Origin: Takakia lepidozioides
Lineage: Eukaryota > Streptophyta > Takakiopsida > Takakiales > Takakiaceae
Assembly (NCBI GenBank): GCA_030704615.1
Contig: CM060731.1
Coordinates: 54,608,221 to 54,668,220 of the forward strand
Direction: 5' to 3'
Length of the DNA: 60,000 nucleotides
Position 1 is the stretch's first letter, and each line of letters opens with the position of its first letter. Below the pieces are notes generated by a model, which made no database searches, had not been told where the DNA came from, and saw only the letters and a program-made list of their open reading frames with translations. The position numbers and the translations under genes were made by a program. Shown here one piece after another: positions 9,271 through 21,849 of the stretch.

Positions 9271-10646
9271 TCATGTCCGATCACCTCGTCCTCTCTGGGC
9301 TGGTCCACCTCGCCCCCGGCCACCATTATTCCCTTGGAACTGGCCTGGGCGCAACTCAGGATGCAAGTCATAACACTGGGCATCTCCATGCCCATACTTG
9401 CCGCAATGCCCACACTGCAACTGTGCAGGCTGTGCTTGTACCGGCCTTTTGCCACTCTCTGGGCAATCTCTCTTGACATGGGGTCCTCCACATGTCCAAC
9501 ATATCACCCCTGGTTGTTGTTGGCCTGCAAAAGATGCCACGGGCCTCTGCACCTGAGGTCCCCTGTAAGCTCCATGGAACTTGGGCTGGGCAACCTTGCC
9601 CCCCTGACCACGCTGTTGGGCAGTCCCTTGTGCCTGTGGGCTGATAGCTGTGCCCCGTGCAGGCATGTCCTTGCCAAATCCAATTGTAACAACTCGCTCC
9701 TCCACCATGTTGAGCTCAATCCGCTCAGCCAGCAGAAACACATCTGCTAATGTGGGTTGGGCTGCTTGTAACAAGGTTGCATCTCGTACCCTTCTCTTGA
9801 GCTCCTTGTCCAGAATTCCATACCAAAACTGGACTGCCTGAGCTTCAGTAACCCCTTGGGTCACACTTATCAAGCGCCTCATACGAGTGTACGCCTCTCG
9901 CAGGCTCTCACTGGGTTTGCGCTGGAAGTCTTGCAAACTTCGCAGCTTCTCTGTCTGTACACCTTGGTAGTTCCTCCGCAACTCCTGGAAGAACTCCACC
10001 ACCGGGTTGAATCTAGGCACATGTGTTGTAGTCGTGGCAGGAGGAGTAGTAGCACCTTTTGAACTGGTACCACCTGCAGAAGTACCGGCACTACTTGTTC
10101 CACTACTAGTGCTGGTAGTGGGAGATATTGATACTGATGCAGCTACTGGTCGCGTCGTGCCTCGAGTAATGGAGGCCTAGTCAGGTGACCAATACATCCT
10201 CCACTCCTCAATCTCCGCTTCATGTCCTCGCCTGAACTCGTGGTAATCGTCCATAGGCGGGCCTTCCAAATGCTGGAACAGTCCCTTCCACGCCATGAAT
10301 GGAGTGAACAGTTGTGGATTGCGCATCTGCTGCAAATCACACCAGCTGTCGAACTCCTGGATAAAGTCATCCAGCTCAATTGTGCCCACAGCTCCAGAGT
10401 ACCTACGAGGCCCTTGGTAGCTCCATACATCTCCTCCATGTTGTCCCACAACAATGGCGAATGAAACTGCACACCTGTTGATGAAGCCTCCGAGTCTGTG
10501 TCTGACTCTGCACTAGTTGAGGGTGGAGGTGAAGGTGGTCTGAAACGAACACCTCGTCTGGTGAACCCACTCTCACTGCTACTGCCTGTAGCCGTACTCC
10601 TCTCAGAACCCCTGGGTAACTCCGTGATGACACTCACAATGTGCAC
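9271..10646 (-). pseudogene. Element B gag (capsid and zinc knuckles), broken
   Basis: Two frames make up gag. The N-terminal part (10646-10177) carries the conserved block ELDDFIQEFDSWCDLQQMRNPQ. The second (10020-9271) has a retrotransposon capsid-like helical segment, RKPSESLREAYTRMRRL, then two Cys-His knuckles: CWTCGGPHVKRDC, one residue short of the usual spacing, and CGHCGKYGHGDAQC with canonical CX2CX4HX4C spacing. It ends in an Arg/Gly-rich stretch at a TGA where element E has CGA. A 1-base loss near 10430 and a TAG near 10187 also break it. The leftmost codon is GTG, so the true start may lie upstream or be supplied by splicing. Confidence 0.75.
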
Positions 10647-10649
10647 CTC

Positions 10650-11175
10650 CCCCAGGTGACACTATAAGGCTCTATTACTAATTCTAATAGTGACACGGAT
10701 AGGCACCTGTTGCAGTTTAAGGGTCATATCCCAGTGGCTCAGGGCACTTGCACCTGCATCCACCGCAAGAACTCCTATGGTTGGCTGGTCATCAACCCAG
10801 CCTCACCATAGAAGAAACACTGGTGGTCTTGCTGGTCATCACTCCAGCCTCACCACCGACAACATACTCTAGGATTGACCGGTGATCAAATCCGGCCTAA
10901 TCCCTATGAAAGCAAGCGCCCACACAAAACCAACATGGCGCACAGTCAAGCATGCAGGTGTTGGGGGGGATCCAAACACAAGAAATCAAAACATCAACAC
11001 CCCCACACCAAAATCCAGCAGTAACGCTGATCCTGCAGAATATCCCAGCCCAAAACCCCGGACTGACTGGCCTCCACCAAGAGAGGCTTTGGCAACTACA
11101 AGTACAAGGTAATGAAAATAGTACAGAGATGGAGGGGAAGAATAGAAGCCCGACCCAGCAAGATCTAATCCTGAT
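10650..11175 (-). other. Element B leader, gag-proximal part, no gene recognised
   Basis: It lies between the stop of the leader frame and gag. There is no domain-bearing frame. A near-duplicated GAGGCTGG...GATGACCAGC segment occurs around 10780-10860. Confidence 0.5.
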
Positions 11176-11519
11176 CTATGCTATCAACTGCCAGACTTCT
11201 CTCAAAGTGCCTCGCTCTGCATGATGGTAAGGTGTAGGAGGTATATCTATGTCCAGAAACCTGCCACTAACCTTGTCCCAAGCTACAGTAGCTCGCTCTA
11301 ACCAACCCTCCTCCTCTTTTTGCCAAGTAGAGACAAAGCAACACTCTGCTATCTCCCGCTCACTGAACACTAAAGAAAACAAAGGTGGGTCTGATAGTCT
11401 CTCAACTCGAAAGCTTTGAGACGGTTGCGGGGTGTCCTCATTGCGAATGACTGCATCTCCTTCAAACAGAACAAACTTGTCCTTGCTAATGAACCCCCGC
11501 TCGTGGTTGCCTTGTGCAG
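11176..11519 (-). pseudogene. Leader frame of element B, 3' part (split by D)
   Basis: About 114 codons that continue in frame from the 30048-30458 segment once element D and one copy of its duplication are ignored. It ends at TAG (11176-11178) after a region rich in Glu, Trp and aromatic residues. I do not recognise the family. The exact frame match across an 18.5-kb insertion shows it was open before D arrived. Confidence 0.6.
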
Positions 11520-12239
11520 TGTCGCGCACCTCACTTCGGTAAGCTCCCCTTCAAGTCATAGTTACTCTGCTTTGATGCGCGCGCCTGACTCCCACCTGGA
11601 CGCCGGGCCAACTCGGAGCTTCGGCTGCTCACTGGGACATAACGGTCCCCCCTTTGCTCTCCGAAGGACCCTCCACCTATTTGGGCCTAGTGGAATTCCC
11701 TTTGGTAGATGGCAGTCCAGAACAGCTCCCCACTCTTTGGTCGCTTTCCGGCTCGCACGCTTACTCACTAGTTTTTGGTCACCAACGGGCTTGTACCGTT
11801 CTCGGGGTTTACTACTCCCTATATATACTTCTGTAGCTGTCCGCGGGGGTTCACAACCAGCCATGCCATTTTATGGCGAACCACCCGAAGACCCTCGATT
11901 CCCGGTGGTGAGTCGCGGTGAGTCTTGGCCCACTCACCGCGGCCCAAATGGACGTGATGAGTCCCAAGACTCCCCACGACTCCCACCTCGAGGTCTCCAC
12001 CCCATGGTGAGTCCTATGCCACCCCCACTAAGTCCCGCTAAGCTACCACCACCCCTTGTGGAGCCACCCGCACTGCAACCCGGTGTGCGGGGCTCCACCT
12101 AGTGAGCGCCTCCGCCTCCTTGAGTGCCTTGGGCACTCAAGGGTGCTTCAGCCCCGTACCTATCGCTGTTACTGCCCCCACCACAGGGGCAGCCCCTCTT
12201 GTGTCCGAACCCCTGCCCTCAAGGCAAAGGGCCGCGACA
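11520..12239 (-). repeat. Element D 3' LTR
   Basis: 720 bases, near-identical to 29327-30047, with TG...CA ends and the 5-base TGCAG duplication outside. A TATATATA-containing stretch (around 11818-11826) could be its promoter. Confidence 0.93.
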
Positions 12240-13081
12240 CACACCCCTACCAACAGGGAGTCGATGTCCTCATCGATTTGTCCATTTAGTGGAAACGAAA
12301 CATCCAAGTTGTGGCGTCCCACATCAAGGAGTTTGTTTCCATACCATGGCGTCCATGGCAAAAGAACCAAACCCACACTTGACTCTACTCTCTACTAGCT
12401 AGTCGGCCGACTTCCTCCAAGTCCCGGCCAAGGGTGGAGCCTCTCCAGCTCTCCCAGTGCACTCTTCTTGGCCTACTTCAAGGCCAAGGAACGATCCTCC
12501 CCGAGGATCGAATCGCCTTACTGCAACAACATTGCTTGCGATTGCTCATGATGCGCTTTTGGCATCACATTGAGCAAGGGTTCCCTGGAACCCTCTTTGA
12601 CTAGGAAGATAACCTTGAACCAACCGTGCGCCCCAATCACTACAATTGGGTCTGCCTTGGAATGCTGGCCTGAGGTACGGGAACACGCCGAAGCCGCACT
12701 ACGACTTCGTCCGACGGCTACATGATTATGTACGTGAACGGAAGCACGTAGCTTCCGCGTTAGCCCGCACTACAAGGCAACCCCTCGGTAGCGCAGAGTT
12801 ATAGTACGCGCACGCGCCAGGTGCGCACTAGCACGTGAACTCCCAAAGAAGTCGCAAGTTTCCTTGCCCCTTGGATGGGGGTCACCCGATTTCGGCACTA
12901 CGGAAACACACGATTAACCCAATTTACCTCTCCCACTTTATAAGCTAGCATGCATTCTACACACTAGCCAACCATACCATGCATCACCATTCCAAACAAA
13001 ATAGGACGCACAAACATTTGGAACCCATTTCCTTTATAACAAATTTTTGTACAATACAAGTTTTTGTAATGGATTCCTAAG
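12240..13081 (-). other. Element D 3' untranslated region and polypurine tract
   Basis: About 840 bases between the chromodomain frame and the LTR. A purine-rich GGTAGGGGTG (around 12240-12252, minus strand) abuts the LTR and is the likely plus-strand primer. No further frame is convincing. Confidence 0.65.
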
Positions 13082-14216
13082 CTAGCTAAGCCGGGCTAAG
13101 CATGCATTTCCTCCCCCACGCTCCAAGGTTGATGTCCCCATCAACGTCTTCCTCTTTTGAGGTCGCCCTTCGAAAGCTGCAACCGCCTCGGATGCGTTTC
13201 CCATTTCTGAGGCACGCACCCAAGATGCCTCCACATGATGATAGCCCTTCCATTTGACGAGATACTCCATTTCTCGGTTCCTGAACCTCCTCGACTTAAG
13301 TATTGCCTCCACCTCGTACTCAGGTTCATTTTCATGATCCAACAGCATAGGTGGCGGACGCACTTGATGCCGATTCGGACGTGCTTCATCTTTGAAGTAA
13401 GGCTTCAAAGGGAGACATGGAATACTGGGTGCACCTGCTTTTGCCGGCAGCTCCCATTCATACACATCCTCATTCATAACCTTCCGAATGAAAAAGGGTC
13501 CCGCATACGGAGGTACGAAATTCGGACTCACTTCGGAGGTAGTCGGAAATTCTGAGTTCAACCAGACCTCTGTGCCTGCCTCAAACTTCACTTCCCTCCC
13601 CTTCCGATTCGCCTGCCTTTCATACCGTTTCCTAGCTTGGCAATGTTGTACTTTGCGAGCTTCAACAAACGCTCGCGTTCTTCCAGTACCGCCGCTACGC
13701 CGGTTCTTCGACGTCCTGGGCGCCCAACTTGTCGGCACCAGAGGTGCTTTTCCATAGACCAATACGAAAAGGGAAACTCCCGCTGCGGAGTGTTTGTTCT
13801 GTGTTATATAACAGAACTCTGCCGCGTCTAAGGTTCCACCCAGTCTGTTTGGTCTGCCGACACGTAATTCCGCAAGATCTGCTTCACTATGGAATTCACC
13901 CTTTCTGTTTGGCCGTCGGTCGTAGGTCGGAAGGCGGTGCTCATCTTCAGCCTCGTCCCCATCTTCTTCCAAAGTGCTCTCCAGAATTTACTCGTAAACT
14001 TTGGATCGCGGTCCGAGACAATATCCTTCGGAACTCCATGATGCTTTAAGACGTGGGCGAAGTAAAGTCGCCCTGTCTCCTGCGCCGTTGCCGTCTCCTT
14101 GGTGGGGATGAAATGGCCCATTTTACTGAACCTATCTACCACCACCATGATTGCATCGAATCCTTTTGACAACGGCATAGCAGTCATGAAATCCATCGAG
14201 ACGCTTTCCCAAGTCC
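13082..14216 (-). pseudogene. Element D integrase core and chromodomain (3' part of pol)
   Basis: The minus-strand frame begins at the insertion point of C with TWESVSMDF, the integrase core, followed by VVVDRFSKMGHFIPTK, SDRDPKF and the PTTDGQTERVN glutamate block, so the DDE triad is complete. A frame change near 13850-13970 separates this from the C-terminal part. That part ends in a chromodomain (EYEVEAILKSRRFRNREMEY, then LVKWKGY). Such domains steer chromovirus integration to marked chromatin. Broken by C, it cannot be expressed as a normal protein. Confidence 0.88.
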
Positions 14217-14409
14217 TGTCGTGCGCATCATACATATCGCTACACAACTACATCGCTGTCCAAAACCACACAACACATGTGCACACCCAACCACTAGTAT
14301 ACCACTAGTCTACCACTAGTCCAGCCACTAGTCCAACCACTAGGCTACAACTAGTCAGTCACTAGGCTGCCACTACGCTGCCCACTATGGCAGTCACTAG
14401 TCCACACAA
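14217..14409 (-). repeat. B2 segment of element C
   Basis: 193 bases that repeat 14737-14922. It begins TTGTGTGGAC and ends GCGCACGACA exactly where the D integrase resumes. Short CACTAG/ACTAGT-rich motifs recur inside it. Confidence 0.88.
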
Positions 14410-14734
14410 TGATAAAGAGGAAGAATACAAGCACGAGCTCATGCGAGCTCACAAAGCTGAAGCATAAACTCATGCATATATATAACCTCATCACTCAAAT
14501 ACAAGTCAAGCCAAGTGCACCCCACGCCATGGGGAATCCACACTACGGCGCCATAGCTAGGCGCGGTGAGGCTCAACTCGAGAAAGATGAGCCTCCCGCG
14601 CTTGCCGTGAGTGAGATAACCACTCAGGGCCTAAAATCTGCCTTGACCCCTGGATTGACACGGGCCAATCCCAAATGTCAATATGTAAAAGTAGCTATTT
14701 CTAGCAGTTTCCACTAGTGGTAAATAACTTGACA
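14410..14734 (-). repeat. A2 segment of element C
   Basis: 325 bases matching A1 at 25470-25798, starting TGTCAAG and ending TTATCA on the minus strand. It has scattered 1-base deletions relative to A1. It lies between B1 and B2 with no spacer beyond a GC dinucleotide on the B1 side. Confidence 0.9.
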
Positions 14735-14736
14735 GC

Positions 14737-14922
14737 TGTCGTGCGCATACATATCGCTACACACACTACATCGCTGTCAAAACCACACAACACATGTGCA
14801 CACCACACACTAGATACCACTAGTCTACCACTAGTCAGCCACTAGTCCAACCACTAGGATCAACTAGTCAGTCACTAGGCTGCCACTACGCTGCCCACTA
14901 TGGCAGTCACTAGTCCACACAA
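14737..14922 (-). repeat. B1 segment of element C
   Basis: 186 bases directly after the purine tract (14923-14933), repeated as B2. The B1-A2 junction is again GACA-GC-TGTC, the same as in B. Confidence 0.88.
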
Positions 14923-15167
14923 TCGCCCCCCTAGCTGGTGCTTAGGTCCCTCTAAGTCCAGGTAGCCACAAGATGTGATAGTGACCATAGCCTCACTAAG
15001 TCCTCCACCACTATCCCTACTACACTCAAACTCGATAGATCAAGAGGCCGGGTGCAAGAGTTGCCCAACGTTAGTCGCCGTCTTGCAACCTGTGAACTTG
15101 AGCTTGGGATCTCATGTATTGACTCCTATGAGCTTGGCCTCCCATGTCTTGTTAGCTGCCTCCAGTC

Positions 15168-17275
15168 ATGTCCACTGCCACTATCCCAAGCAGTGTGGAC
15201 ACAACCAATCTCCGTCAGGAACCTTCTCAAGAGGTGGTGTCAAGCATCCCATATGCCAACCCCTTGAGCACCGATCACACACCAGCATGGTGGCTGCCCT
15301 TTTGGCAGACAACAGAGCATGCACCTCAAACCTGCAGGTACCACTGCCAAGTTTGGGTCAACTCTGCCATCGACATTGGGAAGGTGACATGGCGCACAAT
15401 TACGCACATGGTCCTTTCCAAGTATGCCATCCCGACCCTCTAAGATCAGGAACCCTGAGGGAACACCTCTCGAACCCTCAGAATAACACGCCCTGCAGTA
15501 AAATGTGAGTGCGTCGCACTCCAAAATGCCCCAATTCCTCATGGGCATGCCGCATAACCGTGCACGCTGTGTGGGGTGAGGCACAATCCTCACCCGACCA
15601 CCCTCCCACACTCGAAGTAGGTGTATCCCTCCCACTTGAACCTCTGGGCTCGTTGCAGGATCCGATCCCTATCCCTGGCAGTCACAATGGCTGCCGTGTC
15701 TCCCGTGCGGAGGTGTCCAACACAGCTGAATCCTCATGTATATCTCTGGCACACCTAGCTCATCACTAGCCTCAGGGTCCTCAGACACTCCGTCTACAGT
15801 CATCCCTGTTGTAGGTCCAATCTGACCTCCCGATGCCAAGATACACAAAAAATGCAGATGCGTGCCATCCCGGCACCATCTCCTCGTCCGTCTCACATGC
15901 CACCGAGCTCCAGGGTCATTTGCTGGCTCATGCATGGATTGCGACTCAATCCATCCGCATCCCGATTGACCAACCCGGTCGATGCACAACCTGAAAGTCA
16001 TACTCCTGGAGTATAAGTGCCCACCATGCAAGCTTCCCCGTAAGCTTGTCTGACTCCATCAACCACTTGAGTGGCTGGTGATCCGTGACAAGGGTGAAAA
16101 GATTGCCGTATAGATAGCACCTGAAGTGTGCCACGGCCACACTGCAGCTAAGCACTCTCCCTCATATGAGCTGTACTTAGCCTCTGCAGCGTGTTCGGCG
16201 GCTAGAGTAAGCCACTCGAAATCTCTTCCCTCACATCCACCTGTGTGAGCACCACCTCCAAGCCCCAGCATGCTACAATCCGTATGCAGCTGAAAGGGAG
16301 CCCCCTGATAGGTCGTCTCAAGATAGCGCCGAGGTCAACCTTGCCTTGAGCTCTTGAAAAAGCTCGTTCCTGCTCATCTTCCCACTGCCACTCCGGTCCA
16401 CCTTGGTCAGCTTGGTTAGAGCCTTTGCAATGGTATAAATCCCTTGACAAACCGTCTATAATAGTTTGCAACCCCATGAAAGCTCGAACTCGGCTCACAT
16501 CCGTGGGGCGTTGTGGAATTTGCAATGGCCTCACCTTAGTCTGCTGTACCCCCAATCCTCCAGGATATATCATGTGACCAGATACTCAATCTGGTCGTGG
16601 AAAAAACTTGCACTTCCCCGGATGCAACTTCAATCCGTGCGCTCTCAAGCGCTCCAATACCACCTGAAGATGTCTCTCATGCTCCTCCATCGTAACAGAA
16701 AGATGATGATGTCATCTATGTAGCACCGAGCAAAGTCCACCCATGCTAGAATCCTATCCATGACTCTCTGAACTCTGCAGGAGCATTCTAAGCCAAATGG
16801 TAAGAACCGCCACTGATATAGGACAATCCTTGCGGGCTCATTGATCCCCAGAATGCCGTCTTCTGCTTGTCCGCCTCCTTGCGGCAACTGGTTGATATAC
16901 GGATCGTAAATCCAAAGTGCTAAAGGGCCTAGAATTGCCGCCAGGCATCAAAGATCTCCTCTGGTGTTGGCATTGGCATACTTATCGGACTTGGTCTGAC
17001 GATTTACAGGCCGGGTAATCACCGCACATACGTCTCTCCGTCCAATTGCCATAGACATCCTTCTTGGGCTGGCATCACTGGTGGTGAAGCCTACTCTCCA
17101 CCAGAGAGCTCCACCAAACCTGCCCCCTCCAGAGATCTTGAGTCCTCATCTGAATCAAAGACATCTCTATGTCACTGTAATCTATAGGGTCTCCGAAAGA
17201 TTGCGTGTCAGTGGCCAACTCAATACGGATCTCTTGACCCTTCAGTGCTCCCAAGTCCTTCAAACTGAGGCAACA
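15168..17275 (-). pseudogene. Element C pol (reverse transcriptase, RNase H, integrase remnant, PHD), heavily frameshifted
   Basis: Fragments of the same protein as B pol appear in order on the minus strand: the reverse transcriptase start (MKDLGALKGQEIRIEL, 17263), the YIDD region near 16710, the RNase H TDHQPLKWL block near 16080, the HHCC start of integrase near 15540 and the PHD-finger end near 15250. Most of the integrase core is missing: sequence jumps from the HHCC region (about 15500) to the post-core segment. Nearly every 50-100 bases carries a 1-base deletion relative to B and E, so no product is possible as read. Confidence 0.85.
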
Positions 17276-17399
17276 ATTCCTGTAAGCCCTCAGGAACCGC
17301 CGTATACGTCGTCTCTCTCTCCGGTTGACAATGGAGTCACGTAACTACCAACCTTAAGTCCAGTGGGGCTTAGAGGTAGCGGACGCGTCCAGTGGTGGA

Positions 17400-18690
17400 T
17401 ATGATCTGCAACCTATTGAGCAGTACTCCCATACTGCTCAGTCAATGACAAGCCTCATCATGCCCAATCATCTCATCCTGAGGACCTCCTCAACCCGAGA
17501 AGAATCCCCCAACTATCATCCATCACAGCCGCCTTGGCTGCCAACTCCTCTGAACCTCGAGCACCTCCACGTGTGCCATGGATGCATGCACCCCGGGTCC
17601 TCATATGCTCGCCCCACTCACTGCCTGTACCTCTCGGTAGGCAGAGAGACATTGGGGGAAGTGTTATCCGCACTCTGCGTGCTCAGCTAGAGGCCAAGCT
17701 GATAATCAAGGTCAAGCACTTGAGATAAATTGCTTGCCCAACACTTGACGACGTGATTGCATCAGAAAGAGACGACACCGCCGTGGTACCAGTGGTAAAA
17801 CCCATTGCCCGCTCACGCTCGTCAGCATTAGGCTCCACTAACTGCTGCAACTGAGCATCCCACAGGAGGGCCAGGTCCACTATCCCGGAAAGCATGCGAT
17901 CCTGGGAAGCTGAGCAGTGTAGGTAATGCTGCCGTGGTTGACCCACCTTGTTGACCACGCCAAAGGCGAACGGTCATCGTGTCTCACACGTTGAGACTGC
18001 CTCCCTGTGTCCAGAATGTATCCACTGTGAGAGGTGCTGGCGCTGCACCCATCAAATGCACGCTTGAGCAGTGCGAGTGGCATCATGTTAGTCCACCATA
18101 AGCCGTGGACGATGAGCCCGTGACCCCACTGTAGCTGCATCTAGCAACACTGCTGACCCAAGCCACGACCGGACTTGATGCACACTGGCCATCACCCTGG
18201 CCCGAGAATCGCCCATCAGTGGCACATTCTCCAAGATGTATGCTGGAGATACAGCTTGATGAAGCTGCAAGTGGCGCAAAAACCCGCACCATCTCCCAAA
18301 ACAGACCCGACCTCGAGTCTCGCAATCCATTGCCATGCCCGGCTGATGAATGCCCTTGGCAGGCCAACCTGCCACTACCAGATCAATGGAGCCAACCCGC
18401 TCCAAATCCTGCGCCCCGCAACGAAATGTCTGCTGGCAAGGCCTGCTGATATCCACGAATTGCAGACACCGACAACAACTCAGGGTACCGCTGCACCAAC
18501 TGAGCACATGGCGAAGTGAAACGCGTCGTGCAGTCATCCCTCTCCACATACAGGTAACGCCGAACTCGTACACCTGCCTGTAACACAGCAGCCAATCCGG
18601 TGCTGATCCCGCCAAACAAGTCCATAAGACAAATGCCTTCATCCGGAGACTGCCACACAATAGGTGTGGTGTCCAATGGAGACAATTGAG
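17400..18690 (-). pseudogene. Element C DNMT3-like methyltransferase remnant
   Basis: Motif I (LMDLFGGISTGLAAVL), a WPAKG version of the PCQ motif (catalytic Cys lost or frameshifted), ILENVP, and the NADERERAMGF block are all present in order but in alternating frames. The UAG-CAA-CCA context seen in B and E is scrambled here by small indels. It is recognisably the same domain but inactive as read. Confidence 0.8.
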
Positions 18691-18769
18691 GTGGTCTTGG
18701 TGCAATCCCACACTCTCCTCCTCTCCTGACGGTACAAAAGCCTCCACCCAGGCTTGTTGCACCCGTCGA

Positions 18770-19665
18770 TCAGCATCCCACTGCAAAATCCTTGCTCGTG
18801 CCCCACAATGGAGTCTGAGCAACCATGGTAGGCAACTCCGCCATACCATACATGTCATCCTGCTCTCCCGGAGGTGGTACATCCTCTGAATGAGCATTGC
18901 CCTCAATCAACTCTCTAGGCAACTCACTGCCGCTGTGAATGCTGCTAGTGTCGGCATCTTGCCTCGCTGGGCAACCGCAACTCCTATTATGAACGTCACA
19001 GGGAGCTGCACACGCCGGCCCTCCCCTGACTGCCATGCAGGCCTATAGGAAGCTGACTCCTCCCAAAAATCCAGGGTGAAGCCCATGGGGTACAACACTG
19101 CCCCACCAACCAGGACATCGTATGAGACTGCGTCTGTCACAATGGCCTTGGCTCGCATCACTGAGCCATCTGTAGGGTGATCCGGCCGTAGTCTGATAGC
19201 CAACTCATGCCGTGTCATGCCCCGAGCCTGCTCCGATCCTCCCAGAGACGTCTGTATCTGGAAAGGACAAGGCTCCATATCCGCCTCCGTGAGGCCCAAG
19301 CCTGCAATAGCAGCTCTGCCCAGCATCAGTGGCTGAGCTCCCGAGTCCAACAAGACTCGCAGTGGCCGGTACCTCTTGCCTGCCGGTCCACTCAAACAGA
19401 AAATGCCATCCTGGTTGTCTAACATGACAACTCCAGGTGTCACCATGGCGCGCTCAATGGCTGGCCTAGCTGGCAGCTCCATCAACCTGGCAGCTGCAGC
19501 TTGCCATGGCGCCGCCGTGGCAGTCTTAACCCTCAAATCCGAGGATCCCTCCGGCACTACACCTCCTACTATCTCCGCAGAAGATGAAGTAACCTCCCCA
19601 CTCTCACAGAGTGTAGCTGCCAGCCTGAACACCTCAGCTGGTCTTACCCCCGGCGTCGCAATCAT
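18770..19665 (-). pseudogene. Element C aspartic protease region
   Basis: The frame 19665-18907 (252 codons) holds LLDSGAQPLMLGRAAIAGL and is otherwise close to the protease of E. It breaks at 18907 and continues in another frame through 18770. Indels are much sparser here than left of 18900. Confidence 0.8.
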
Positions 19666-21560
19666 GGTAGCCGAGAAACAATGGAGCCTGGCACACAGAT
19701 GTGGCCGCTCCTAGCAGCACACTAGCTGCCGTAGCCTTGGCAATACTAGGTAGTGGTGCTACCCATGTAGCTCTCCCCAATGGCATAGTAACCTCCGCCT
19801 CGGTAACAGTCGGGCGAGAACTAGGTGCCATGGATGGCGTCGACACTGTCTCCGCCAATGTGAATGACTGAGGAAGCATAGCCTGACGGCTTGCCTCCCC
19901 ACGCTGTGGATCCAACTCCACCTCTGCACCTCGTGGCTCAGGAACTCGTGCTGCTCCTCGAGTCACGGCTGCAGCAGACTCCACCTGCACTAGTGGTAGT
20001 GCTGCTCCACACATGAATCCCATGCCTCCCATATCTCCTCCCTCAGGAGCAGGAGGTGGACCATCCAGCCTTAGAGCCGGTACCACCTGAGCTGTAGCCA
20101 TGGCAGCGAGCCTCTGCTCTAGCTGCTGAAGCCGGTTGGCCATGCCTTGGTCAACACCCTGACCTCCGCGTCCTTGGCCACGTTGAGCTTGCCCTTGGCC
20201 TGCACCTCGTGGCTGGCCACCTCGTCCCCTTTGGGCTGCTCCACCTCGCCCCCGGCCACCATTGTTCCCTGGAACTGGCCTGGGCGCAACTCAGGATGCA
20301 AACCATAACACTGAGCCTCTCCATGCCCGTGTTTGCCACAATGCCCACACTGTAACTGTGCAGGCTATGCATGTGCCGGCCCTTTGCCTCCCTCTGGACA
20401 ATCCTTCTTGACATGGGGTCCTCCACATGTCCAGCACACCACATCCGCCCGTTGTTGGCCAGCAAATGAAGGGAGAGACCCCTGCATCTGAGGTCCTCTC
20501 TGCCCTTCCCTGAGCTTCACCTGAGCCCCTTGTTTGCCTTGAGCACGTTGAGGTAGTGGTTGGCTAGGAGCACCACTACCCCGTGGTGTCTCCTTAGCAA
20601 ATCCCACCATGACCACTCGTTCCTCCACCATGTTGAGCTCTATCCGCTCTGCCAGCAAAAACACATTTGCTAAGGTGGGTTGGGCCGCTTGTAGGAGAGT
20701 TGCATCCCGCACCCTTCTCCTCAGCTCCTTGTCCAATATCCCATACCAGAATTGGACTGCCTGAGCTTCCGTAACCCCTGGGTTACATTTATCAAGCGCC
20801 TCATGCGAGTGAAAGCCTCCCTCAAGCTCTCGGTCGGCTTCCGTTGGAACTCTTGCAAGCTCCGCAACTTCTCTGTCCTCACCCTTTGTAGTTCCCTCTC
20901 AACTCTTCGAAGAACTCCACAACAGGGTTGAAGGCAGGCACGGGTGCTAGTGCTGGTGCGGTAGTGGCTGGGTGGATGTCGTAGCTACTGTACCACCAGT
21001 CCCACTGCTACTTGCTGAAGCTGCCGGTGCAGCGGCAGGTGTAGCTACTGCCCTCGTGGCTCTAGTGCCCCTAGTGATGGAGACATAGTCGGGTGACCAG
21101 TATCATCCTCCACTCCTCGATCTCAACCTCATGCCCCCGCCTGAACTCATGGTAATCATCCATAGGCGGCCCCTCAAGGTGCTGAAACAGCCCTTTCCAT
21201 GCCATGAACGGCGTAAATAGTTGTGGATTGCGCATTTGCTGCAAATCACACCAACTATCAAACTCTTGGATAAAATCATCCAACTCAATGGTGCCCACCG
21301 CCCCAGAGTACCTCGTGGCCCCTTGGTAGCTCCATACATCTCCTCCATTGTGTCCCACAATAATGGCAAAGAAACAACTTGCACCGCCGGTATGAGCCCT
21401 CCTGATTCACAATCCGAATCAGAACCTTCCGTGGAAGACACAGGAGGTGAAGGTGGCCTAAACCGCACACCTCGTCTCGTGTACCCACTAGTATCGCTAG
21501 TGCTCGAACCGGCACTGTCCCCAGCAACTAGTGGCACCTCCGTGTTGACACTCAACCGGT
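19666..21560 (-). pseudogene. Element C gag and zinc-knuckle region
   Basis: It carries the same blocks as B and E: RRGVRFRPPSPP near the start, ELDDFIQEFDSWCDLQQM (21280 region), the capsid-like EERVVMVGF segment, a CWTCGGPHVKKDC knuckle and an Ala-rich linker towards the protease. At least four frames are needed to read it. The region between gag and satellite (21560-21850) contains two copies of a CCCTAACCCCCTCTC motif. Confidence 0.8.
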
Positions 21561-21849
21561 CATGAACATGTCCCTAACCCCCTCTCCGGGTAGAGAAACC
21601 TGTTGCGGTCCCTAACCCCCTCTCCCGGGTAGAGAACCTGTTGCGGCTTATGGTTTGAATACTACGTTCCTAAATAGCCTACACCTGAACTTGCATGACC
21701 ATGGAAAGATCATGAAGATACTCCTCAAACCGCCCTCCACGAGCTTCAAATTCGGCCTTCCAGACCACATGCCAGTCCTTAGGCAGTCCACAGTGCCTCC
21801 ACGAGTCAGCACAGGTCGTCCACAGGTCAACACGGGCCACCACAGACCA

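Noticed and set aside
14410-14734. A2 as an ordinary 3' LTR ending at TTATCA
   Set aside because: It has TG...CA ends, but the element boundary proved by the D integrase and target duplication lies one B segment further out, and the purine tract is before B1, not before A2.
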